A DNA stretch of 64,000 nt from Billgrantia azerbaijanica (GTDB lineage: Bacteria > Pseudomonadota > Gammaproteobacteria > Pseudomonadales > Halomonadaceae), in contig SBLD01000003.1 in assembly GCA_004551485.1 (NCBI GenBank), positions 372,001 through 436,000 on the forward strand, given 5' to 3'. Both the position numbers and the translations under genes were made by a program. Shown piece after piece: positions 1 to 7,067 of the stretch (position 1 is its first letter; every line of letters begins with the position of its first letter). The notes under the pieces are model-generated. The model did no database searches and was not told where the DNA came from. It saw only the letters and a list, made by a program, of their open reading frames with translations.

Positions 1-2
1 GC

Positions 3-806
3 TTCCGCACCGAGGAGGTGTGGCCGGCGGAGCTGCTGGACAAGGCCCCCGAGCTGCGCGGCAAGACCCTCTACGAGATTCTCTTCACCAACGGCCAGGT
101 GGACGCCTTCCCCAAGCAGGTGGTCGTCGACGAGGCCGGCAACCGCTACGACAACGACGAAATGGAGCACTTCGGCTTCTACCTGCAGAAGGGGCTCTAC
201 GAGGAGTATCGGCGCTTCTCCCTGGAAGGGCCCAAGCCGGGCCACGAACTGGGCGAGTTCGATCACTACCACCGCGTGCGCGGCCTGCGCTGGCCGGTCA
301 TCGACGGCAAGGAGACGCTGTGGCGCTACCGCGAGGGCTACGACCCGCACGTGCCCAAAGGGGCCGGGGTGCGCTTCTACGGCAACCCCGACGGGCGGGC
401 GCGCATCATCTCGGCCCCCTACGAGCCGCCGGCCGAAGTGCCGGACGCCGAATACGACCTGTGGCTGTGCACCGGCCGGGTGCTGGAGCACTGGCACACC
501 GGCAGCATGACCCGCCGCGTGCCCGAGCTGCATCGCGCCCAGCCCAACGCGCTGCTCTACATGCACGAGGCCGACGCCAGGAAGCGCAACCTGCGCCGCG
601 GCATGGCCGCCAGGATCCAGACGCGCCGCGGCGAGGTGACGGCCACGGTCGAGACGCGCGGCCGCAACAAGGTGCCCGAGGGGCTGGTGTTCATCGCCTT
701 CTTCGACGAGGGGCGCCTGGTCAACAAGCTGACGCTGGATGCCACCTGCCCGCTCTCCAAGGAGACGGACTTCAAGAAGTGCGCCGCCAAGGTGGTGGCG
801 GCCTGA
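3..806 (+). CDS. napA: Periplasmic nitrate reductase large subunit NapA, C-terminal part (5' end outside window)
   Basis: The reading frame is open from the window edge and ends at 806, giving about 267 C-terminal residues of a protein that is normally about 830 long. NapA is the Mo-bisMGD and [4Fe-4S] subunit that reduces nitrate to nitrite in the periplasm. The visible part holds the C-terminal molybdopterin-dinucleotide-binding barrel, including [20 protein letters not shown], and ends with the NapA-like tail [13 protein letters not shown]. The genes that follow (napG, napH, napB, napC) confirm the assignment. The catalytic cysteine and N-terminal cluster lie outside the window and cannot be checked. 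Confidence 0.96.
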   Translation, partial: FRTEEVWPAELLDKAPELRGKTLYEILFTNGQVDAFPKQVVVDEAGNRYDNDEMEHFGFYLQKGLYEEYRRFSLEGPKPGHELGEFDHYHRVRGLRWPVIDGKETLWRYREGYDPHVPKGAGVRFYGNPDGRARIISAPYEPPAEVPDAEYDLWLCTGRVLEHWHTGSMTRRVPELHRAQPNALLYMHEADARKRNLRRGMAARIQTRRGEVTATVETRGRNKVPEGLVFIAFFDEGRLVNKLTLDATCPLSKETDFKKCAAKVVAA

Positions 807-889
807 GCCGGGCGACGGGCGGGCGTGGGCGACCGGCGTGAGCCCGGCGCCTGCGCCATCGCGGTCACTCGCGTGACGGGGAGAGAGCA

Positions 890-1792
890 ATGGCAGAGCG
901 CAAGCAGGCAGGCGAAGGAGCGCAGGGGGCGGCCCGGCCGGCCCCGGCCGCGCCGTCGCGTCGCCGCTTCCTCGGCAGGATGGCCGGCACGGCCTGTGGG
1001 GCGGCGCTGGCGGGGCTCGGGGTCGGGCTCTACGCGCGCAGCGCGGCCCCCCTGGCCCCGCATGCCCTGCGCCCGCCGGGGGCGCTGGCCGAGCCGGACT
1101 TCCTGGCGGCCTGTGTGCGCTGCGGGCTGTGCGTGCGCGACTGCCCCTTCGACACCCTGCGGCTGGCCGCGCTGGGCGACCCGGCGGCGACACCGGGCAC
1201 GCCCTACTTCGTCGCCCGCGAGATCCCGTGCGAGATGTGCGAGCCGATCCACTGCGTGGAGGCCTGTCCCACCGGGGCGCTCGACCCCGCCCTCACCGAC
1301 ATCGATGCGGCGTGCATGGGGCTGGCGGTGGTACTGGACCAGGAGACCTGCCTCGCCTTCCAGGGGCTGCGCTGCGAGGTGTGCTTCAACGTCTGCCCGG
1401 TACAGGGCGAGGCCATCACCCTGGCGCAGCGGCACAACCCGCGCACCGGGCAGCACGCCCAGTTCGTGCCGGTGGTGCACTCGGCGGCCTGCACCGGCTG
1501 CGGCAAGTGCGAGCACGCCTGCATCACCGAGGAGGCGGCCATCAAGGTGCTGCCGCTGGCGCTGGCCCGGGGCGATCTCGGCGAGCACTACCGCTTCGGC
1601 CTGGACGAGAAGGCACGCGCCGGGGGCAGCCTGCTCGCGCCCGACGAGCAGCACCGCTACCACCTGCCCGAGGGCGTGGACTACCGGCTCGATGCCGGCG
1701 GCCTGCGGCCCCGGGGCGAGCCGGCGGCCGCGCCCTATGGCGACGACCCGCTCGACACCTTGAACCGGGGACTGGAGGGCGGCGATGGCTAG
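890..1792 (+). CDS. napG: Ferredoxin-type protein NapG (MauM/NapG family)
   Basis: This 300-residue iron-sulfur protein is thought to pass electrons from quinol, with NapH, towards NapC/NapB and NapA. A twin-arginine motif (SRRRFLGRMAG, about residues 23-33) followed by a hydrophobic stretch indicates Tat export to the periplasm. Four cysteine clusters follow: CVRCGLCVRDCP, CEMCEPIHCVEACP, CEVCFNVCP and CTGCGKCEHAC, enough for four [4Fe-4S] centres. It is longer than the E. coli protein (about 230 residues) because of a proline-rich N-terminus and a C-terminal extension of about 70 residues. The start at 890 follows a purine-rich GAGAGAG ribosome site. Its stop overlaps the napH start by 8 bases. 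Confidence 0.95.
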   Translation: MAERKQAGEGAQGAARPAPAAPSRRRFLGRMAGTACGAALAGLGVGLYARSAAPLAPHALRPPGALAEPDFLAACVRCGLCVRDCPFDTLRLAALGDPAATPGTPYFVAREIPCEMCEPIHCVEACPTGALDPALTDIDAACMGLAVVLDQETCLAFQGLRCEVCFNVCPVQGEAITLAQRHNPRTGQHAQFVPVVHSAACTGCGKCEHACITEEAAIKVLPLALARGDLGEHYRFGLDEKARAGGSLLAPDEQHRYHLPEGVDYRLDAGGLRPRGEPAAAPYGDDPLDTLNRGLEGGDG

Positions 1793-2681
1793 GCAAGCAC
1801 GCCCCGGCCTGCGCATGACCCGCGAGCGCGGGTGGTGGCCGGCCCACCGCTTCCTACTGCTGCGGCGGCTCACCCAGGCCAGCGTGCTGGGCCTGTTCCT
1901 GCTGGGGCCGCTGGCCGGCCTGTGGGTCGTCAAGGGCAACCTGGCGTCCAGCCTGACCCTGGGGGTGCTGCCGCTCACCGACCCCTACCTGCTGCTGCAG
2001 TCGCTCGCCGCCGGCCACGCCGTGGGCCTGACGGCCTGGGTCGGGGCGCTGATCGTGCTCGGCGCCTACCTGCTGCTCGGCGGGCGGGTGTACTGCGCCT
2101 GGGTATGCCCCCTCAACGTCGTCACCGACTCGGCGGCCTGGCTGCGCCGGCGGCTGGGCATCACCCACAGCGCCAGGTTCTCGCGCGCCACGCGCTACTG
2201 GCTGCTCGCCGCCACGCTGGTGCTGGCCCTGGCGACCGGCAGCCTGGCCTGGGAGTGGGTGAACCCCGTTTCCATCGTGTTTCGCAGCCTGGTGTTCGGC
2301 CTCGGCCTGGCCTGGGGCGTGATCGTCGCGCTCTTCCTGTTCGACCTGCTGGTCGCCCGGCGCGGCTGGTGCAGCCACCTGTGCCCGATGGGCGCCTTCT
2401 ACAGCCTGCCGGGCCACCTGTCGCTGCTGCGCGTCAACGCCGCCGGCCGCGCGCGCTGCGACGACTGCATGGACTGCTACGCCGTCTGCCCCGAGCCCCA
2501 GGTGATCGCGCCCGCCCTCAAGCCGCGCGGCGAGGACGCCGGCGTGGTGATCCGCTCGGCGCAGTGCACCAACTGCGCCCGTTGCATCGATGTCTGCAGC
2601 CAGGACGTGTTCGCCTTCGGCAGCCGTTTCGTCGCTACCGAGCCCACCCGTGATCGTCACAAGAGGGAGATAGCTCCATGA
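1785..2681 (+). CDS. napH: Quinol dehydrogenase membrane component NapH
   Basis: This 298-residue inner-membrane iron-sulfur protein forms the quinol-oxidising partner of NapG. Four hydrophobic segments can be read (about residues 25-45, 80-100, 135-155 and 170-190). Two cytoplasmic CxxxCP-type motifs, CAWVCP and CSHLCP, are family hallmarks. Two ferredoxin-like clusters sit near the C-terminus: CDDCMDCYAVCP and CTNCARCIDVC. The start overlaps the end of napG and the stop overlaps the napB start as ATGA, so translation of the three genes is probably coupled. Confidence 0.95.
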   Translation: MARQARPGLRMTRERGWWPAHRFLLLRRLTQASVLGLFLLGPLAGLWVVKGNLASSLTLGVLPLTDPYLLLQSLAAGHAVGLTAWVGALIVLGAYLLLGGRVYCAWVCPLNVVTDSAAWLRRRLGITHSARFSRATRYWLLAATLVLALATGSLAWEWVNPVSIVFRSLVFGLGLAWGVIVALFLFDLLVARRGWCSHLCPMGAFYSLPGHLSLLRVNAAGRARCDDCMDCYAVCPEPQVIAPALKPRGEDAGVVIRSAQCTNCARCIDVCSQDVFAFGSRFVATEPTRDRHKREIAP

Positions 2682-3139
2682 ACCACAGCCGCATGAAAGC
2701 CACGGCCGGCTGGTCCGGCCTGCTGCTCATCGTCGTGTCGTTGATGGCATCGCTGGCCTGGGCAGGGGGGATGGACTCCCTGCGCCAGGCCAAGCCGCTG
2801 GATGCCGGCGACCTGCCACCCCAGGTGCACCGCTTCGAGGAGGGGGACCGCTACGCGCGCGACTACGTGCAGCAGCCGCCGCTGGTGCCCCACGAGGTCG
2901 AGCGCTACCAGATCGACACCCGTGCCAACCGCTGCCTGTCGTGCCACAGCTGGGCGAATTATCGCCAGGAGATGGCGCCCAAGGTCAGCCGCACCCACTT
3001 CCAGGGGCGCGATGGCCAGGACCAGGCCAACATCTCGGCACGCTACTACTTCTGCAACCAGTGCCATGTCCCGCAGACGGACGCACGGCCGCTGATCGAC
3101 AACCACTTCCAACCGCTGCGTACGCTGCACGCCGACTGA
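2678..3139 (+). CDS. napB: Periplasmic nitrate reductase cytochrome subunit NapB
   Basis: NapB is the small dihaem cytochrome c that hands electrons to NapA in the periplasm. The 153-residue product has an N-terminal signal peptide ending near AWAGGMDSL and two CxxCH haem-attachment motifs, CLSCH and CNQCH, as expected. The segment PPLVPHEVERYQI before the first haem is typical of NapB. The start codon overlaps the napH stop, and a GAGGGAG ribosome site lies inside the napH end. Length and motif spacing match the family. Confidence 0.95.
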   Translation: MNHSRMKATAGWSGLLLIVVSLMASLAWAGGMDSLRQAKPLDAGDLPPQVHRFEEGDRYARDYVQQPPLVPHEVERYQIDTRANRCLSCHSWANYRQEMAPKVSRTHFQGRDGQDQANISARYYFCNQCHVPQTDARPLIDNHFQPLRTLHAD

Positions 3140-3201
3140 GCGGCGTTGCCGAGCGTACCGATCAGTGACGCGTGGCATCAGGGTCAAAGGGGGAGCTTGC
3201 T

Positions 3202-3852
3202 ATGTCCAAGGATCAACAAGACAGGGAACCGACGCTGCCCAAGCGGGGCGTGCGCCGCTGGTGGGCGATATGGCGCCGACCCAGCGCCCGCTTTTCGCTG
3301 GGTGGCCTGCTGGTCATCGGCGTGGCCGTCGGCATCGTGCTGTGGGGCGGCTTTCACACCGTCGTCGAGGCCACCAACACGGAAACCTTCTGCGTGTCGT
3401 GCCACGAGATGGGCGACAACGTCTATCCCGAGTACAAGATGACCGGCCACTACGCCAACCGCACCGGGGTGCGGGCGACCTGCTCCGACTGTCACGTGCC
3501 CGACAGCTGGGGAGCCAAGATCATGCGCAAGATCGTCGCCAGTCGCGAACTGTGGCACACGGCCATGGGCAGCATCGACACGCCGGAGAAGTTCGAGGCC
3601 AAGCGGCTCGAACTCGCCCAGCGCGTGTGGGACACCATGGAGCGCACTGACTCGCGCGAATGCCGCAACTGCCACGACTTCGGGTACATGGACTACATGG
3701 ACCAGAGCGACCGCGCCCTGCGGCGCCACCAGCAGGCAGAAGCGCAAGGCGAGACCTGTATCGACTGCCACAAGGGCATCGCCCACCGGCTGCCCGACAT
3801 GACCGGGCTGGACCCCAGCCAGGCACCGGGCGGCCTCGAGGCAGACGGGTAA
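3202..3852 (+). CDS. napC: Tetrahaem cytochrome c NapC (NapC/NirT family)
   Basis: NapC is a membrane-anchored tetrahaem quinol dehydrogenase that feeds NapB/NapA. The protein has one N-terminal membrane anchor (about residues 30-55) and four CxxCH sites: CVSCH, CSDCH, CRNCH and CIDCH, plus the conserved GHYANRTGVRA segment. I place the start at 3202 rather than the upstream in-frame codon at 3172, because an AAAGGGGGAG ribosome site lies just before it and the resulting 216-residue product begins like known NapC proteins. It is the last recognisable gene of the nap operon. No clear terminator follows. Confidence 0.94.
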   Translation: MSKDQQDREPTLPKRGVRRWWAIWRRPSARFSLGGLLVIGVAVGIVLWGGFHTVVEATNTETFCVSCHEMGDNVYPEYKMTGHYANRTGVRATCSDCHVPDSWGAKIMRKIVASRELWHTAMGSIDTPEKFEAKRLELAQRVWDTMERTDSRECRNCHDFGYMDYMDQSDRALRRHQQAEAQGETCIDCHKGIAHRLPDMTGLDPSQAPGGLEADG

Positions 3853-4124
3853 GCGATGGCCCGAATCGGGTAGGGGCCTGATGAGATGCGGGGCAGGGGA
3901 CGAAGCGGCTCAGGCGACCTCTGTCCCACCGGTTGGCGGCGCAGCTTGCACTATCTCCCGAGGAGCTGCGTCGCTTCTTTGACTGGCTGATGGGCGGCTT
4001 GCTTGCCCTGACTCAGGTCAGGCTCGACCAAAGAATGTGATCGATCTGGCCCGGAGCGGTGGCGAAGCAGGATTCGGCATGCTTGGATGAACGAGGGATT
4101 TCCTGTACTGGCCGGGGATGCATC
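3853..4124. other. Boundary between nap operon and accessory island
   Basis: There is no complete gene here. One frame (about 3938-4039) reads as a plausible protein scrap containing LALSPEELRRFFDWLMGG without a start codon; I do not recognise it. No type I-F CRISPR repeat is visible, although a cas1 remnant follows. This is the left edge of the accessory region. Confidence 0.5.
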
Positions 4125-4904
4125 ATGGACGATCTCTCTCCCTCGGATCTCAAGACGATCCTGCACTCCAAGCGTGCCAACCTCTATTACCTGCAGCACT
4201 GTCGGGTGCTGGTCAATGGTGGTCGTGTCGAGTACGTCACCGATGAGGGGCGCCAGTCGAAGTACTGGAACATCCCCATTGCCAACACCACCTCGCTGCT
4301 GCTGGGCACCGGCACCTCGATCACCCAGGCGGCGATGCGCGAACTGGCCAAGGCCGGCGTACTGGTGGGCTTCTGCGGCGGGGGTGGCACGCCCCTCTTC
4401 GCCGCCAACGAGGTGGATGTCGATGTCGCCTGGCTGACGCCGCAGAGCGAGTATCGTCCCACCGAATACCTGCAGCACTGGGTACGCTTCTGGTTCGACG
4501 ACCAGAAGCGGCTCGAGGCGGCGCTGGCCTTCCAACTGGCCCGCCTCGATAGAATCGAGGCACTTTGGGGCGACCGGCCGCTCAAGGAGGCCGGTTTTGC
4601 CATAGCGCCTGAGTCACTGCATACCGCCCTGGCCAGCCATCGCGTAGCCATTGCCAGCTCGCCCAGCACCACAGATCTGCTCACCCTGGAAGCGAGGCTC
4701 ACCAAACAGCTCTTCAAGCTGGCTGCCCGCGCCGTGAATTATGGCGACTTCACCCGGGCCAAGCGCGGCACGGGCACCGATCCCGCCAACCGCTTTCTCG
4801 ATCATGGCAACTACCTCGCCTATAGCCTGGCGGCGATCGCGAGCTGGGTGTTCCCAGCCGGCACTGTAGTGACGTGGATGGGAATCGCCACCCCGACCGG
4901 CTGA
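4125..4904 (+). pseudogene. cas1: Truncated type I-F CRISPR integrase Cas1
   Basis: The first about 241 residues follow type I-F Cas1 almost continuously, with ILHSKRANLYYLQHCRVLV, GTGTSITQAAMRELAKAG, CGGGGTPLF and ANRFLDHGNYLAY. Homology stops at about 4847 and about 18 unrelated residues lead to a stop. The product is 259 residues against roughly 324 for P. aeruginosa Cas1. The glutamate near residue 189 matching metal ligand E190 is present, but the C-terminal segment carrying the partner ligands H254, D265 and D268 is gone. The enzyme should therefore be inactive as an integrase. No cas2-3, csy genes or repeats are present. I chose the ATG at 4125 because it matches the family N-terminus. 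Confidence 0.9.
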
Positions 4905-5208
4905 GCTGCTGCGTGATTAGGATCCAGGATGGCGACACCATAACCCTTCGCTGCGATGGCCAGAAGGAGCGTATGCGTTTCTACTGCATCATCGTGCCCG
5001 AGCTAGATCAGCAATCGTGGGGCTGGTAGAGCCACGACCACCTGCGTCGTATCACCCCGGAGCGGTGGAGATCGTCACCCGTGACCGCTATGGCCGGCTA
5101 GGGGACGAGGTGATCGCTGAGGGACTTAGTCTCAACCTCGCCTTGGTCAAGGCGAGACAGGCGGCGGTGTACGGCCGCTACCTGGCGGTGGAGCACCAGG
5201 CCCGGTAG
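4905..5208 (+). pseudogene. Thermonuclease (SNase-like) remnant, frameshifted
   Basis: Two frames together read as a staphylococcal-nuclease-like domain. The first frame (from about 4913) gives IQDGDTITL, RMRFYCIIVPELDQQSWG, then an in-frame stop at 5027-5029. Homology continues past it as SHDHLRRITPE. A frame change near 5067 then leads into EIVTRDRYGRLGDEVIAEG and LSLNLALVKARQAAVYGRY. These are the usual order of SNase motifs (DGDT, the D-x-PEL region, RDRYGR). The signal peptide and N-terminus are missing because the fragment abuts the broken cas1. It is clearly non-functional as written. Confidence 0.75.
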
Positions 5209-5431
5209 GTAGGCAGGGGTATGGGGCAAACTGGGGCTGCAGCAGATGTCGTGGGAGTGGCGCTGAGCGAGTCTTCTAAGATGGGACTTAGGTATGACTC
5301 GGCTCCTGTATCAAAGGGCCTCACGGCTAGTATGATGGAGGCAGTATCAACCTAGGTCATGGTGAAGTGTATAGCGTCACTACGGTTTCTATTTATCTTA
5401 TTGATTTTTCTATGTGTGAAAGGATTCTTCC
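5209..5431. promoter_or_regulatory. AT-rich leader of the defence locus
   Basis: No gene was found. The last 90 bases (5340-5431) are much more AT-rich than the surrounding chromosome and contain a TTTATCTTATTGATTTTTCTA stretch, likely the promoter of the methyltransferase-to-helicase operon. No exact -35/-10 pair is convincing. AAAGGA at 5419-5424 is the ribosome site for the GTG start at 5432. Confidence 0.4.
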
Positions 5432-6529
5432 GTGGCTGGTGTGACCTGCGTAGACCTGTTCTGTGGTGCTGGGGGGCTAACCCACGGACTCGTGCTTGAG
5501 GGCATCGACGTGACCGCCGGCATTGATGTTGATCCCGCCTGTCGCTACCCATTAGAAGAGAACAATAGAGGAGCACGCTTCCTCAAGAAGGATGTGCGTG
5601 AGCTGGAGGGGAAGGAGCTGGATTCGTTATTCGGTGAGAGTGAGATCCGGCTGCTGGCCGGTTGCGCCCCATGCCAACCCTTCTCCACCTACGCCCAGCG
5701 CTACGACATCAAGCGCGACCACAAATGGGGTCTGCTGTACGAGTTCTCGCGCCTAGCTGAAGCGACGTCCCCGGACATTGTGACCATGGAGAACGTGCCG
5801 AGCCTCGCGAAGAACGAGGTTTTCCTGGACTTTGTCAAGGAGCTTGAGCGAGTGGGCTATCGGACGCACCACGAGATCGTCGACTGCTCCAAATACGGTG
5901 TGCCGCAGACACGCCGACGCTTGGTTCTGTTGGCGTCCAGGTACGGTGATATTCGCCTGATCCCTCCCACCACGACTGAGCCCGGCACCGTGCGTGACGT
6001 CATAGGGCATTTGCCGGAGATCAAGGCGGGAGAGGCCTGGCCAGAAGACCCCCTACACACCGCCTCCAGCCTTAGCGATATCAACCTTCAGAGAATCCGG
6101 GCATCCAAACCTGGTGGGAGTTGGAAGGATTGGCCCGAGTACCTGGTGGCAGCATGCCACCGCTCAAAGACCGGCCGTACCTACCCGAGCGTGTATGGAC
6201 GGATGGAGTGGGAAAAACCGTCACCGACAATGACCACTCAGTGCCACGGCTATGGCAACGGTCGATTCGGACATCCTTCGCAGGATCGTGCCATTTCGCT
6301 GCGTGAAGCCGCGATTCTGCAGAGCTTCCCGGAGAGCTACAAGTTCGCAGCTTGCCACGAAGACGTCAGCTTCTCGACGTTGGCTAGGCTGATCGGCAAC
6401 GCGGTACCGGTCGAACTTGGCCGGGCAGTCGGCAAGAGTGTCTGGGCTCATCTGGAGTCCGTTGGCAAGGCGCATGCACCGGTCTCTCGTGATCATGAAC
6501 ACCAGAACGCCCAGGCCATCGTCTCCTGA
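5432..6529 (+). CDS. druM: DNA (cytosine-5) methyltransferase, DruM-like
   Basis: This 365-residue C5-cytosine methyltransferase would use S-adenosylmethionine to modify a DNA target. Motif I (DLFCGAGGLTHG, from residue 8), motif IV with the catalytic cysteine (CAPCQPFS, about residue 80), motif VI (ENV), motif VIII (QTRRRL) and motif X (IGNAVPVELGRAVG) are all present, so it looks active. A GTG start with AAAGGA upstream is used; no ATG fits. Its 3' end overlaps vsr, and druF-, druG- and druE-like genes follow, matching the Druantia type II order. On its own it could be a Dcm-type orphan or type II modification enzyme. The downstream partners favour a role in the defence system, probably self-marking. 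Confidence 0.9.
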   Translation: MAGVTCVDLFCGAGGLTHGLVLEGIDVTAGIDVDPACRYPLEENNRGARFLKKDVRELEGKELDSLFGESEIRLLAGCAPCQPFSTYAQRYDIKRDHKWGLLYEFSRLAEATSPDIVTMENVPSLAKNEVFLDFVKELERVGYRTHHEIVDCSKYGVPQTRRRLVLLASRYGDIRLIPPTTTEPGTVRDVIGHLPEIKAGEAWPEDPLHTASSLSDINLQRIRASKPGGSWKDWPEYLVAACHRSKTGRTYPSVYGRMEWEKPSPTMTTQCHGYGNGRFGHPSQDRAISLREAAILQSFPESYKFAACHEDVSFSTLARLIGNAVPVELGRAVGKSVWAHLESVGKAHAPVSRDHEHQNAQAIVS

Positions 6530-6986
6530 GGCCTCCCGCCGACTCCGGCGCACCCGCCAGAAGGACACTTCGGCGGAGATGCTCTTGCGCCGCGAGCTCC
6601 ACCGGCGAGGGCTGCGCTATCGCGTGGGGTACAAAGTCATATCGAAGCCGAGACGTGTGGCGGACATCGTCTTCACCCGCCAGCGGCTCGCCGTCTTCGT
6701 TGACGGCTGCTTCTGGCATGGATGCGCGTTGCACGGGACATGGCCCAAGAACAACGCCGAATTCTGGCGGGACAAGATCGAGACCAATCGCCGACGGGAT
6801 TGCGACACTAACCGTCGCTTGTACGAGGCAGGTTGGACGGTGGTGAGAGTCTGGGAGCACGATCCGCCCCGAGAGGCGGCCGATCGCATAGAACACGTAT
6901 TGACCGAACTGAGGGGCGATGCTGCCCAGCGCCCGGGGCAGGCGCCCGGCACCGAGGAGAGCCCGTATGTCGGCAGCGAAAAGTGA
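6495..6986 (+). CDS. vsr: Very short patch repair endonuclease Vsr
   Basis: Vsr nicks DNA beside T:G mismatches that arise when 5-methylcytosine deaminates. The 163-residue product has the family core: KDTSAEMLLRRELHRRGLRYR, then VADIVFTRQRLAVFVDGCFWHGC with the catalytic aspartate and zinc-binding residues, and WVVRVWEHD-like TVVRVWEHD near the C-terminus. It starts at the ATG at 6495 inside the 3' end of the methyltransferase gene, a 35-base overlap in another frame. Earlier in-frame starts would add residues with no family similarity. The pairing with a C5 methyltransferase is the normal setting for Vsr; here it sits inside a larger defence operon. Confidence 0.92.
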   Translation: MNTRTPRPSSPEASRRLRRTRQKDTSAEMLLRRELHRRGLRYRVGYKVISKPRRVADIVFTRQRLAVFVDGCFWHGCALHGTWPKNNAEFWRDKIETNRRRDCDTNRRLYEAGWTVVRVWEHDPPREAADRIEHVLTELRGDAAQRPGQAPGTEESPYVGSEK

Positions 6987-7067
6987 AACCCATAAAGGCT
7001 GGGAGAATCTGAATAAGGCTTGCTTGATATGGGATGATCAACTCACACCACGACAAAATTGAAGATC

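Noticed and set aside
557-1978. Long minus-strand frame opposite napA, napG and napH
   Set aside because: It is antisense to well-supported genes and is low-complexity Arg/Gly/Ala-rich, as expected for shadows in high-GC DNA.
3938-4039. Small protein with SPEELRRFFDWLM
   Set aside because: It lacks a start codon and any recognised domain and is too short to separate from chance in GC-rich DNA; mentioned only as possible debris.
3853-4124. CRISPR array next to cas1
   Set aside because: No regularly spaced repeats and no type I-F repeat-like sequence were found on either strand here or up to 5431.
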